From NCBI GenBank assembly GCA_964399235.1, contig CAYNQC010000022.1:1-17967 (forward strand): a DNA stretch of 17,967 nucleotides, given 5' to 3'. The position numbers and the translations under genes are program-made. The notes under the pieces were generated by a model that saw only the letters and a program-made list of their open reading frames with translations, was not told where the DNA came from and did not search any database. This stretch comes from DASPPK01 sp964399235. Its GTDB lineage: Archaea; Thermoproteota; Bathyarchaeia; Bathyarchaeales; Bathycorpusculaceae. Below, one piece after another: positions 1 through 7,115 of this stretch (position 1 is its first letter; the number at the start of each line of letters is the position of its first letter).

Positions 1-174
1 ATTATCTTGTAGAATGTTGTATTGTCCATAGTGCTTAATAATTATTCGCGCGCGCGTCTCTTTTTCTGGGGGATGTTGATTTTAGCTTATTAACTAACTT
101 TTCTGGTCAAGCAATCTTAATTACCTTCCTTTGCGGGTTACTGTAGACTGGTGAGAGTTGGCGTCCAGACATAA
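1..174. other. Upstream non-coding region before hutI
   Basis: No coding region was recognised here. The stretch holds an alternating CG run at about 47-56 followed closely by a T-rich tract (about 59-66), which could end transcription of an unseen upstream gene, because archaeal polymerase stops at oligo-T. AT-rich patches at about 82-98 and 111-123 could be the hutI TATA box, but none has a convincing spacing to a start codon. No strong SD lies just ahead of the first possible start at 175. Confidence 0.3.
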
Positions 175-1530
175 TTGCTCGCAACTCGACAACAACAGGC
201 GGTGTCGTTGACTAAACAGACAAGAACCAGAACCAGAGAAAAGACAGACATTCTAATCGTCAACGCTAATGAACTGGTTACGCTTGCGGGAACCAATCAG
301 AAACCCCGCGTGGGCAAACAGATGCTTGACCTCGGCATAATCCGCAATGGTGCAGTAGCGGTTAAGGATGGGAGAATCGTTGCAATCGGCAAAACTCCTG
401 AAATAACAAAATTATACAAGGCTGAAAACATCGTCAACGTAGGTGGCAAAACGGTTCTTCCAGGCTTCGTGGATCCCCATACGCATCTCGTCTTTGCTGG
501 TTCAAGAGAGGACGAGTTTCAGATGCGAATAGAAGGGACCTCGCACCAGGAAATTCTTGACCGAGGCGGCGGAGTACAAAGAATCGTCAGAGAAACACGC
601 CGAGCAAGCGTCGAGAAACTCGTGGACAGCAGCACTGAACGACTGAACGCGATGTTGGAACATGGGACAACAACCGCAGAAGCTAAAAGCGGTTATGGCT
701 TGACAACTAAAGATGAACTCAAGATACTAGAAGTCATCCAACGCCTGAACCAGCTGCACCCCATCGACTTGGTTCCAACATTCTTGGCAAACGCAATTCC
801 ACCGGAATTTTCAAACAACCCTGAAGACTTCGTCCGCCTCATAATTAGCGAGATGATTCCTAAAGTAGCTGAGAAAGGACACGCAGAATTCTGCGACGTA
901 TTTTGTGACAGAGGCGCCTTCAACTTAGACCAGTCCAGACGTATCTTGGTCGCTGGAAAGAATTCCGGCTTGAAGCCTAAACTCCATGCGGACGAGACCA
1001 GCGCACTTGGAGGAGCAGAACTCGCCGCCAGCGTCGGAGCAGTTTCGGGAGACCAGGTTCTTTTTTCTTCCGACGAAGGCATGAAAGCAATGGCCGAAAA
1101 AGGAGTCGTCGCCACTTTGCTTCCGGCTTCCGCTTTCAACATCACAAATAATCGTTTTGCAGACGCACGATCTATGGTCAACCTTGGTGTGCCCTTGGCG
1201 TTGGCCACTGATCTCAACCCAAATTGCTACGTCGAAAATCAACAATTGATCATCGCATTAGCGTGTCATTTCATGAAGTTGACAGTTGCAGAGGCAATAA
1301 CTGCGGCGACGATTAACGCTGCGCACGCCGTGAACAGGGCATGTGAGCTTGGTAGCATAGAACTAGGTAAAAAGGCTGACATAATCGTTTTGGACGTGCC
1401 CAACCACAAGTTCCTTGGCTACCGCTTCGGCGTAAACTTGGTTGACAAAGTAATGAAGAATGGAAGACTCGTCGTCGACAAAGAAGCGGCTCGCACAGAA
1501 TTTCGACTGCTAGAAGAGCAGGAAATGTAG
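175..1530 (+). CDS. hutI: Imidazolonepropionase (HutI)
   Basis: Third enzyme of histidine degradation: a cytoplasmic metal-dependent amidohydrolase that opens 4-imidazolone-5-propionate to N-formimino-L-glutamate. Numbering from 175, the amidohydrolase metal site is visible as DPHTH (H102, H104), followed by AKSGYGL (170-176), HADE (H271) and ATDLNPN (D346). These are the expected order and spacing for HutI. The length is 451 residues against roughly 405-425 for the family. The excess lies at the N terminus, an arginine/threonine-rich stretch before the first conserved segment (DILIVNA, about residue 25). The true start may therefore be GTG 202 or TTG 208; no candidate has a well-spaced SD, and 175 is simply the outermost. 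The open frame of the urocanase gene begins just after the stop, suggesting cotranscription. HutH (histidine ammonia-lyase) and the formiminoglutamate-processing step are not in the window. Function is confident; the start is not. Confidence 0.93.
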   Translation: MLATRQQQAVSLTKQTRTRTREKTDILIVNANELVTLAGTNQKPRVGKQMLDLGIIRNGAVAVKDGRIVAIGKTPEITKLYKAENIVNVGGKTVLPGFVDPHTHLVFAGSREDEFQMRIEGTSHQEILDRGGGVQRIVRETRRASVEKLVDSSTERLNAMLEHGTTTAEAKSGYGLTTKDELKILEVIQRLNQLHPIDLVPTFLANAIPPEFSNNPEDFVRLIISEMIPKVAEKGHAEFCDVFCDRGAFNLDQSRRILVAGKNSGLKPKLHADETSALGGAELAASVGAVSGDQVLFSSDEGMKAMAEKGVVATLLPASAFNITNNRFADARSMVNLGVPLALATDLNPNCYVENQQLIIALACHFMKLTVAEAITAATINAAHAVNRACELGSIELGKKADIIVLDVPNHKFLGYRFGVNLVDKVMKNGRLVVDKEAARTEFRLLEEQEM

Positions 1531-1590
1531 CCTATATTTCATTGGAAAGCTTCGCAAAAAATTAAAGCGAGGTTGTTACCTCTTTCAGAT

Positions 1591-1596
1591 GGAAGG
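1591..1596 (+). promoter_or_regulatory. Shine-Dalgarno site choosing the hutU start
   Basis: GGAAGG lies 9 bases upstream of TTG 1606, inside the longer open frame. It favours 1606 over TTG 1573 as the urocanase start. Confidence 0.5.
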
Positions 1597-1605
1597 GTAG
1601 TCAAG

Positions 1606-2661
1606 TTGAAGCTGAAAAGGCCAATTCATGCCTTGACTGGAAAGGAATTGCATTGCAAGAACTGGCAGATTGAAGGTATTCTGCGGATGCTGACCAACGT
1701 TCTTGATCCAGACGTTGCGAAAGACCCTGACAAACTGATCGTCTACGGCGGAACGGGTCAGGCTGCACGCAATTGGGATTGTTTTGACCACATAGTTGAA
1801 ACATTAGTCGACCTCGAACCTGATGAAACCATGCTCATACAAAGCGGCAAACCTGTAGCCGTTTTCAAAACCCATGATTATGCTCCAAGAGCACTGATCG
1901 TCAATGCGATGCTCGTCCCCAAATGGGCCACATGGGACTACTTCTACGAGTTGGAGCAAAAGGGTCTGATCATGTACGGTCAAATGACCGCGGGTTCATG
2001 GGCGTACATAGGAACACAGGGCATTCTGCAAGGTACTTATGAAACTCTGGCTCAGGTTGCAAAACAACATTTCGGTGGAAGCCTAAAAGGAAGGCTCGTG
2101 TTGACTGCAGGTTTGGGTGAAATGGGCGGAGCTCAACCTCTAGCGATCACGATGAATGAAGGCGTTGCCTTGGTCGTAGAGATAGACAAACGGGCAATNN
2201 NNNNNNNNNNNNNNNNNNNNNNNNNNNNNNNNNNNNNNNNNNNNNNNNNNNNNNNNNNNNNNNNNNNNNNNNNNNNNNNNNNNNNNNNNNNNNNNNNNCC
2301 AGTCTGGATCGGCAGGGACCACCTTGACTGCGGAAGTGTGGCCTCACCTAACCGTGAGACTGAAGGCATGAAAGACGGCAGCGACGCAATCGCAGACTGG
2401 CCAATACTGAACGCGTTGACAAATGCTGTCGGAGGCGCCACATGGGTCAGCGTACATCACGGCGGAGGCGTCGGCATTGGCTACAGCATCCACGCTGGCA
2501 TGTGTCTGGTGGTAGATGGAACCAAGAAAATGGAAAAACGCATAGTAACCGTGTTGACAACAGACCCTGGATTGGGAGTTGTCCGTCACGCAGACGCGGG
2601 CTATGAGAAAGCACAGGAAATCGCCAGAGAAAAAGGGATAAAGATGCCTATGCTCAAGTAG
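1606..2661 (+). CDS. hutU: Urocanate hydratase (HutU), interrupted by an assembly gap
   Basis: Second enzyme of histidine degradation: it uses tightly bound NAD+ to hydrate urocanate to 4-imidazolone-5-propionate, the substrate of HutI next door. Both ends match urocanase closely: the N-terminal part has YGGTGQAARNW, QSGKPV, MYGQMTAGSW and TAGLGEMGGAQP, and the C-terminal part has IGRDHLDCGSVASPNRETE, HHGGGVGIGYS and RHADAGYE. The middle, including the expected active-site region, is replaced by 100 N. Known urocanases are about 550-560 residues and only about 317 are readable here from this start, so roughly 220-230 residues are hidden, far more than 100 bases can hold. The start is set at TTG 1606 because GGAAGG (1591-1596) sits 9 bases ahead and the N terminus then aligns with bacterial urocanases. 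An earlier TTG at 1573 is in frame but directly abuts a GAGG. The gene is probably intact in the organism. Confidence 0.92.
   Translation: MKLKRPIHALTGKELHCKNWQIEGILRMLTNVLDPDVAKDPDKLIVYGGTGQAARNWDCFDHIVETLVDLEPDETMLIQSGKPVAVFKTHDYAPRALIVNAMLVPKWATWDYFYELEQKGLIMYGQMTAGSWAYIGTQGILQGTYETLAQVAKQHFGGSLKGRLVLTAGLGEMGGAQPLAITMNEGVALVVEIDKRAXXXXXXXXXXXXXXXXXXXXXXXXXXXXXXXXXXPVWIGRDHLDCGSVASPNRETEGMKDGSDAIADWPILNALTNAVGGATWVSVHHGGGVGIGYSIHAGMCLVVDGTKKMEKRIVTVLTTDPGLGVVRHADAGYEKAQEIAREKGIKMPMLK
2199..2298. other. Assembly gap of 100 N inside hutU
   Basis: Exactly 100 N, the conventional placeholder for a scaffold gap of unknown size. The urocanase frame happens to continue across it. Comparison with full-length urocanases (about 550-560 residues) suggests about 650-700 bases are really missing, so downstream coordinates are shifted relative to the true chromosome. 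Confidence 0.97.
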
Positions 2662-2671
2662 GTGGAGCTCG

Positions 2672-2980
2672 ATGAAACATGTAGCTGCCTGCGGAATATG
2701 CTGTGACGTCTGTGGTTTACACAAGGCACAGGGCTGCATTTGCAGTTCTGGGACTCAGAAAATAGCCAAGGACAAAGTGAACACTAAATGGGGCGGCAAA
2801 GGCGTGCTATGCCTAGTGTTGGATTGCGCCGTAAAACGCGGAATAGCCTATTGCATGCAAGACTGCCCAGATTTTCCTTGCACAAAATACTCTGAATGGT
2901 ATTTCCCCTTCGGAAAAGACTACTTGAACATGCATGTCGAACGCAGGAAAGAGAAGACCGCCGAAAAACCTAGGCCTTGA
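2672..2980 (+). CDS. Small cysteine-rich protein, DUF3795-like
   Basis: A 102-residue protein of unknown function. Cysteines cluster at the N terminus (C7, C10, C11, C14, C22, C24) and again in the middle (a CMQDCPDFPC segment near 61-70), with a conserved-looking KWGGKGVLC stretch between. This pattern, including the 'CPDFPC' type motif, resembles DUF3795-family proteins, which are thought to bind metal or an iron-sulfur cluster; no activity is established. ATG 2672 is preceded by GGTGGAG (2661-2667) that begins at the last base of the hutU stop codon, so translation is probably coupled to hutU. The 3' end overlaps the end of the convergent sua5 gene by 11 bases. A role in histidine use is possible from position alone but is not supported by sequence. 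Confidence 0.8.
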   Translation: MKHVAACGICCDVCGLHKAQGCICSSGTQKIAKDKVNTKWGGKGVLCLVLDCAVKRGIAYCMQDCPDFPCTKYSEWYFPFGKDYLNMHVERRKEKTAEKPRP

Positions 2981-4025
2981 CTATCCTGTACCCCGCCGCC
3001 CTCCGAAGCCTGTTCACAACGGCGAGACCGAGCCCTTCAATAGGCAAGCCTTCGACGATAACAATATCCACGTTTTCTGCGTCAAACTCTCTCAGAAGCT
3101 TGAACAAATCATGGGCAATACTGGCCAAGTCTTTTCTGCTTCCCAGAGACTTGACCACGCCTGCTTTGTAATGTCGTCTGGTCTCGTCGGTACACAGAAC
3201 ACCGACCATGCTCCCCAACTTCTCATAATCTGCGGATAGTTCCTTGATTTTCTCAATGACCTTCGACAACTCGCCTTCCACAACAACGACATCAGCGTCA
3301 GGAGCATAATGCTTGTGCTTAACCCCGGGCGAACGGGCCTTCTCAACGGGCAAAGCCTTTTCAGCAGTGACAACAGGATTGAGCTCCACATTGCTCAAGG
3401 CCTTTTTCAAAACCTCAAAAGACGTTCCACCTGGACGCAACACTTGAGGCGGAGCGACAGTCAAATCCAGGACAGTTGACTCGACTCCAATCTCAGTAGG
3501 TCCCGCGTCCAAAACAGCGTCTATTCTCCCATCCAGATCATCCAACACGTGTTTCGCCGAAGTCGGACTTGGCTTTCCCGCAAGGTTTGCACTCGGCGCC
3601 GAAATCGGGCGGCCGCTCTCTCTGATCAGTGCTAGGGCAACATTGTGCTTAGGCATTCTAATCGCGATCGTATCCAAGCCTGCCACAGTCACTTCTGGTA
3701 CGATGGAGGAACGCTTGAGAATCAAAGTTAAAGGTCCAGGCCAAAAGTCATGCATCAGTTTCTCAGCGACAGGCGGTGTTTCTTCAACCAGCCTGTGAAC
3801 CGACTCTACGTCGCAGACATGCACTATAGGAGGATTGTCAAGCGGGCGTTTCTTTGCGCTAAAAACCTTCAAGACGGCTTTCGAATTCAAAGCGTCTGCT
3901 CCCAAACCATAGACGGTTTCGGTGGGAAAAGCCACTAATCCGCCTTTTCGGATGAAATCCGCGGCCTTATGGATCTTCTTCATTTCAGGATTTTGCGGAT
4001 CGACCTTCAACACTAGTGTTTTCAT
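2970..4025 (-). CDS. sua5: L-threonylcarbamoyladenylate synthase (Sua5)
   Basis: Makes threonylcarbamoyl-AMP from threonine, bicarbonate and ATP, the first step of the universal t6A37 tRNA modification; cytoplasmic. At 351 residues it is the long two-domain form typical of archaeal and yeast Sua5, not the short bacterial TsaC. The YrdC domain covers about 15-205, with FPTETVYGLGADA (33-45), SAKKRP (K58, R60), PGPLT and SAPSANLAG (the substrate-binding K-R/S-N set). A linker with SPGVKHKHYAP leads into the C-terminal Sua5 domain (about 230-351), ending in GLGLAVVNRLRRAAGY. The gene is monocistronic between convergent DUF3795 and the upstream CBS gene. ATG 4025 has no clear SD, and a TATA-like box about 30 bases ahead suggests a leaderless or nearly leaderless mRNA. 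Confidence 0.96.
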   Translation of the reverse strand: MKTLVLKVDPQNPEMKKIHKAADFIRKGGLVAFPTETVYGLGADALNSKAVLKVFSAKKRPLDNPPIVHVCDVESVHRLVEETPPVAEKLMHDFWPGPLTLILKRSSIVPEVTVAGLDTIAIRMPKHNVALALIRESGRPISAPSANLAGKPSPTSAKHVLDDLDGRIDAVLDAGPTEIGVESTVLDLTVAPPQVLRPGGTSFEVLKKALSNVELNPVVTAEKALPVEKARSPGVKHKHYAPDADVVVVEGELSKVIEKIKELSADYEKLGSMVGVLCTDETRRHYKAGVVKSLGSRKDLASIAHDLFKLLREFDAENVDIVIVEGLPIEGLGLAVVNRLRRAAGYRIVKA

Positions 4026-4050
4026 CGAAAATCATAGAGTGGAAGCTAGA

Positions 4051-4059
4051 CTTTTAAAC
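4051..4059 (-). promoter_or_regulatory. Putative TATA box of sua5
   Basis: On the minus strand the sequence reads GTTTAAAAG with a purine-rich AAAGAA just upstream (BRE-like). Its centre is about 30 bases before the sua5 ATG, placing the transcription start almost at the start codon. Confidence 0.5.
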
Positions 4060-4091
4060 TTCTTTAGAAACGAAACCTGAGATTTCTGCGG

Positions 4092-4577
4092 CTACACGAC
4101 GTAGCGGTCGATCACTTTCTGCATGCTCTTCGGCGCAGTTTGCCTCGCCGCAAGCTGCTTTAATATTGTGATCATCTGAGGCTGGAAACGAGCAATGTCT
4201 GTCAGACTCACTAGGCCTACCAACCGTTTTCCTTCAACAACCGGCAGTTTCTTAATTTTCATTTGGAACATCAACTTCACCGCCTCAGCTAGATCCATGT
4301 TAGGTTCGGCAACAACCAACGGGCTGGTCATAGCCTCTTTCACTTTCATTTTGCTCGCATCTTTTCCTTCCGCAACAACTCGTTTCAACACGTCCCGTTC
4401 AGTCATGATACCCATGGCTTTTCCTCGCCTGACGCCGATCAGACACCCAATCTCAAACTTGTTCATTATGTCCGCGGCTTCTTTGACACTGAAGTTCTCA
4501 TCTATCGTGACTACTTCTTTGACCATGACGTCCCCAACCTTTAGAGACACGTCAATTTCCTTCTTATCCTGAGACAA
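4092..4577 (-). CDS. Two-CBS-domain protein
   Basis: A 161-residue cytoplasmic protein made almost entirely of two CBS domains: about 14-67 (VGDVMVKEVVTI through GIMTERDVLKRV) and 77-131 (VKEAMTSPLVVA through GLVSLTDIARF), followed by a basic helical tail. CBS pairs (Bateman modules) bind adenine nucleotides or S-adenosylmethionine and act as energy or ligand sensors; the ligand and target here cannot be read from sequence. No enzymatic or DNA-binding domain is fused, so it probably regulates a partner protein. The start is TTG 4577, supported by AGGTG (minus strand, 4583-4587) 5 bases ahead and a TATA box at a suitable distance upstream. It is separated from sua5 by 66 bases and from the UbiD-family gene by 68, and appears to have its own promoter. 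Confidence 0.9.
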   Translation of the reverse strand: MSQDKKEIDVSLKVGDVMVKEVVTIDENFSVKEAADIMNKFEIGCLIGVRRGKAMGIMTERDVLKRVVAEGKDASKMKVKEAMTSPLVVAEPNMDLAEAVKLMFQMKIKKLPVVEGKRLVGLVSLTDIARFQPQMITILKQLAARQTAPKSMQKVIDRYVV

Positions 4578-4614
4578 CAGAACACCTACAACTTTCCTAC
4601 TTCTTTTCCTCGAC

Positions 4615-4622
4615 TATATAAA
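4615..4622 (-). promoter_or_regulatory. TATA box of the CBS-domain gene
   Basis: The minus strand reads TTTATATA. Its centre is about 41 bases before TTG 4577, so initiation about 26 bases downstream gives a leader of roughly 15 bases, just enough to carry the AGGTG SD. Confidence 0.6.
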
Positions 4623-4645
4623 CTCGTGTGTGGCAGCTGTTACAT

Positions 4646-5992
4646 TCATATTCTGCCAAGTTTGTTGACGAGTCTCTCTGAGTCTTTGTCAACGGGGATT
4701 CTCGCCCTTTCAAACTTTTCTTTCAGCTTTGACAAGGGCCTAGTAGAATCGAAACCCACCTTCGTGGTCAACACTTTCTCCTGATCTGCCGATGGATCGA
4801 GCGTTGAACCACGCGCGTTCGGTATGACCAACAGATCTTCGCTGCCTTGAAACCGCGTTGCAACAGCCCACTCTACATCTGAAGCGTCAAACACGTCTAC
4901 GTCAGAATCGACAACCACTGCATGTTTCAAACTTGGATGCGCTGCAAAGGCCGCCAACAAAACGTTCTTCCCGTCGCCTTCGACCTGCTTATCAACAGAA
5001 ATCACGGCATGAAGCCATCCGCTTCCGCCTTTCGACAAGTTCACGGCATGAACCTTTGGCACAACTCTTGAAACAGCCTGCCAAATCAGCACCTCATGTG
5101 GCAGTCCCATCAAAACCTTGTGCTCAGCACCTGAGGACAAGAGCGCATTGTAAACATAATCCTGCCTGTGCATGACCCCCACTACCTCGACAACAGGCTG
5201 CTTTCTCTGCACGTCATACGTTTCTGTAATGTCCACAAAAGGTCCCTCTGGAACCTCCTTTGTCGCTGAAATCCTACCCTCCAAAACCAACTCAGCATCA
5301 GCGGGGGCTGACGCATCCACGTTTTCACACTCAGTCAGCTTTAGGCGGCCGTTAAGCGAAGCGTTGGCAACGTCAAACGCGCACATGCCGAAGGGCAAAG
5401 GAGAAGAAGAAGCCAACAGAACAGCCGGATGAACGCCAATGGAAATCGCGATATCCAAGTCTTTCCCAACACTCTTCGCGGTCTGCCACAGATTGAAAAG
5501 ATGCCTAGGAACAAGGCGAATTGCCAAGCGCTTCTTGTCTAAAACCTGAAGACGATGGATCGAAACGTTCTCCGTCTTTCCAGCAACACCTTTAGCATGC
5601 ACGACGCCAGACGTGATGTAAGCCCCAGCATCCTTTTCAAAATGTGTCAGGACAGGAATCTTGGACAGATCGACATTTTTCTGTCGGCACTCCTTGGCCG
5701 CAGCGTTCTTGACAATCTTCGGCTTGACTGGTGAACGCCAAACTTCTGCTAACCTCCTGTAAAGTGAGTTCTGGTCGACATTGAGGGCACTGCAAATTCT
5801 TTTCCGGGTTCCCGAAACATTTGCAACAATTTTTGCATCGTAATCTTTCACGTTTTCAAACAGCAGAATGGGCCCTTCATTGTCAAATCTCTTCATCACA
5901 TATGAAATTTGAAAACGAGTAGACACGTTATCCTTGACATGTAAGACTTCTTTGTCTTTTTCCATTTGCCTGAGAAATTCCCGCAAGCTCAT
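4646..5992 (-). CDS. UbiD-family prenylated-FMN decarboxylase (candidate anhydromevalonate phosphate decarboxylase)
   Basis: A member of the UbiD family, which carries out reversible decarboxylation of unsaturated acids using prenylated FMN. At 448 residues it has the usual length. Visible family marks are ENVSIHRLQV (cofactor/metal segment, N142 and R147), RLVPRHLF (160-166), SIGVHPA, and EGPFVDITE, where E249 and D254 correspond to the family's catalytic acid pair, so the triad reads E-R-D. In many archaea a UbiD homologue decarboxylates trans-anhydromevalonate 5-phosphate to isopentenyl phosphate in the archaeal mevalonate pathway. That is the favoured role here, and a CDP-archaeol synthase lies elsewhere in the window, but other UbiD substrates cannot be excluded. 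The ATG overlaps the upstream gene's stop by 4 bases (ATGA), so the two are one operon. No UbiX-type prenyltransferase is in the window. Confidence 0.9.
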   Translation of the reverse strand: MSLREFLRQMEKDKEVLHVKDNVSTRFQISYVMKRFDNEGPILLFENVKDYDAKIVANVSGTRKRICSALNVDQNSLYRRLAEVWRSPVKPKIVKNAAAKECRQKNVDLSKIPVLTHFEKDAGAYITSGVVHAKGVAGKTENVSIHRLQVLDKKRLAIRLVPRHLFNLWQTAKSVGKDLDIAISIGVHPAVLLASSSPLPFGMCAFDVANASLNGRLKLTECENVDASAPADAELVLEGRISATKEVPEGPFVDITETYDVQRKQPVVEVVGVMHRQDYVYNALLSSGAEHKVLMGLPHEVLIWQAVSRVVPKVHAVNLSKGGSGWLHAVISVDKQVEGDGKNVLLAAFAAHPSLKHAVVVDSDVDVFDASDVEWAVATRFQGSEDLLVIPNARGSTLDPSADQEKVLTTKVGFDSTRPLSKLKEKFERARIPVDKDSERLVNKLGRI

Positions 5993-6396
5993 GCTGTCAA
6001 AGCCTCCTTCTGCGGTTCGTCATGAACTATTTTTTCGAGCAGTCGCTTGAAGGCCAACTGCGCCTGTCTTTCATCCATCGTCTCAAGATAGACGGAAACC
6101 AAAGCTATTTTTTCCTTGACTGAGGCCAAATGCTCTGCGAACATGCGAGCTGAAATCCCGTTCTTGTCGCCTAAAAGAACAGAGGACGAGGGAGGACCCA
6201 GCAAGTCTTTTGGTTTCGGGACGGCAATCGCGAGTGTCCCAAGCTTATCTTCCTTTTCACTTAGTAAGACCATGCACGAATTTTTCGATTCGACGTAGAC
6301 AGCAAGAAAACGCTTGTTCTGCTCAACTATCTCTTCTTTGACAATCTTTGCGCGTTCCAACCTTCCCTCTCCATGGCTATTAATAGCTTCATGCAT
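5989..6396 (-). CDS. Small conserved protein resembling proteasome assembly chaperone 4 (PAC4/PSMG4)
   Basis: A 135-residue soluble protein, first gene of the operon with the UbiD-family decarboxylase (4-base ATGA overlap). After a charged N terminus (about 1-28), the body runs FLAVYVES, LGTLAIAVPKP, SSSVLLGD, ARMFAEHLASV, IALVSVYLE and a C-terminal helix LAFKRLLEKIV. This order matches from memory the human PSMG4/PAC4 chaperone: a strand with a surface loop, 'LAVAM', 'STSLLGD', 'AQRLARK', 'VFVSYNL', then a final helix with 'EN+IKEEM'. The likely fold is thus the small alpha/beta barrel-like fold of PAC3/PAC4 subunits, which help assemble 20S proteasome alpha rings. The match is by eye and remote. 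Nothing in the neighbourhood is proteasomal, and coupling to a UbiD-type enzyme could instead mean a dedicated partner of that enzyme. Confidence 0.72.
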   Translation of the reverse strand: MHEAINSHGEGRLERAKIVKEEIVEQNKRFLAVYVESKNSCMVLLSEKEDKLGTLAIAVPKPKDLLGPPSSSVLLGDKNGISARMFAEHLASVKEKIALVSVYLETMDERQAQLAFKRLLEKIVHDEPQKEALTA

Positions 6397-6420
6397 TCAC
6401 TATTTATCACTTTCAAAATC

Positions 6421-6427
6421 GGTGGAG
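6421..6427 (+). promoter_or_regulatory. Shine-Dalgarno site of nth
   Basis: GGTGGAG lies 4 bases before ATG 6432 in the short 35-base divergent gap between the PAC4-like gene and nth. Confidence 0.5.
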
Positions 6428-6431
6428 AAGA

Positions 6432-7109
6432 ATGGTTGACACGCGCGCTGAAGAAATCTTGAGAACCCTTCGAGACACATATTCCATGCCGAAATGGACA
6501 ACGTCGACTCGTGACCCGTTCAGGACACTGATCGTCACAATAATCTCGCAAAACACCAACGATCGAAACACCGAAAACGCCTTCAAAAACCTTTCGAACA
6601 AGTTCCGAATAAATCCCGAAACCCTGGCGAACGCCAAAGCCCTTGATATTGAGAAAAGCCTTAAAGTGGCAGGTCTCTATCGCAACAAATCTAAGGTCAT
6701 AAAGCAGGTCTCACAGATAATCCTCGAGAAATATCACGGAAACATGAAACAAATGTTGTCACTGCATTTGGAAGATGCAAGAAGGGAACTCCTGCAACTT
6801 CCAGGCGTCGGCCCCAAAACAGCCGATGTGGTCCTGTTGTTCTCAGCCGGAAAACCAACAATACCGATTGACACCCACGTTAACAGGGTATCGAAACGAT
6901 TAGGATTGGCGCCTGAAGACGGCGACTACGAAATCGTTCGCGCAGCTCTTCAATCACTTTATGATCCACGAGACTACCTGGCAGTTCACATCCTCTTGAT
7001 ACTTCATGGCAGAAGATATTGCAGAGCCCGAACCCCGTTATGTGAGGAATGTCCGGTAAGCAGTTTTTGTCCATCAAAGAACTTCTTCAAGCATAATAGG
7101 TTGACATAG
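6432..7109 (+). CDS. nth: Endonuclease III (DNA glycosylase/AP lyase)
   Basis: A base-excision repair enzyme that removes oxidised pyrimidines and cleaves the resulting abasic site. At 225 residues it has the usual length. The helix-hairpin-helix LPGVGPKTADVV (123-134) carries the catalytic lysine K129; the catalytic aspartate is D147 in IDTHVNRV. The [4Fe-4S] cluster ligands are complete at the C terminus with the standard spacing C197-X6-C204-X2-C207-X5-C213. The N-terminal SQNTND (39-44) replaces the bacterial SQ-T-TD type motif, as seen in archaeal family members. ATG 6432 follows GGTGGAG. It is transcribed alone, divergent from the PAC4-like/UbiD operon and convergent with the Clp1-like gene, whose stop is 6 bases away. 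Confidence 0.96.
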   Translation: MVDTRAEEILRTLRDTYSMPKWTTSTRDPFRTLIVTIISQNTNDRNTENAFKNLSNKFRINPETLANAKALDIEKSLKVAGLYRNKSKVIKQVSQIILEKYHGNMKQMLSLHLEDARRELLQLPGVGPKTADVVLLFSAGKPTIPIDTHVNRVSKRLGLAPEDGDYEIVRAALQSLYDPRDYLAVHILLILHGRRYCRARTPLCEECPVSSFCPSKNFFKHNRLT

Positions 7110-7115
7110 AGTATC

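Noticed and set aside
47..56. Alternating CG run as a repeat or Z-DNA element
   Set aside because: Only about ten bases long and single copy; no functional claim can be supported. It is mentioned only as part of the upstream region.
222..238. Short tandem AGAACC repeat in the hutI N terminus
   Set aside because: Only two copies plus a partial one, encoding alternating Thr/Arg; too short to count as a repeat feature.
693..1245. Two open frames on the minus strand inside hutI
   Set aside because: Both lie antisense to a well-conserved enzyme, show no recognisable domain and have no SD or promoter; they are shadows of hutI codon use.
2344..2739. Minus-strand open frame of 131 codons across the end of hutU and start of the DUF3795-like gene
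   Set aside because: It is antisense to two supported genes, and its cysteine/histidine content simply mirrors the other strand.
6397..6431. CTATTTATC as a TATA box for nth
   Set aside because: Initiation would fall around 6429, downstream of the GGTGGAG SD, so the two signals conflict; the SD was kept and the TATA call dropped.
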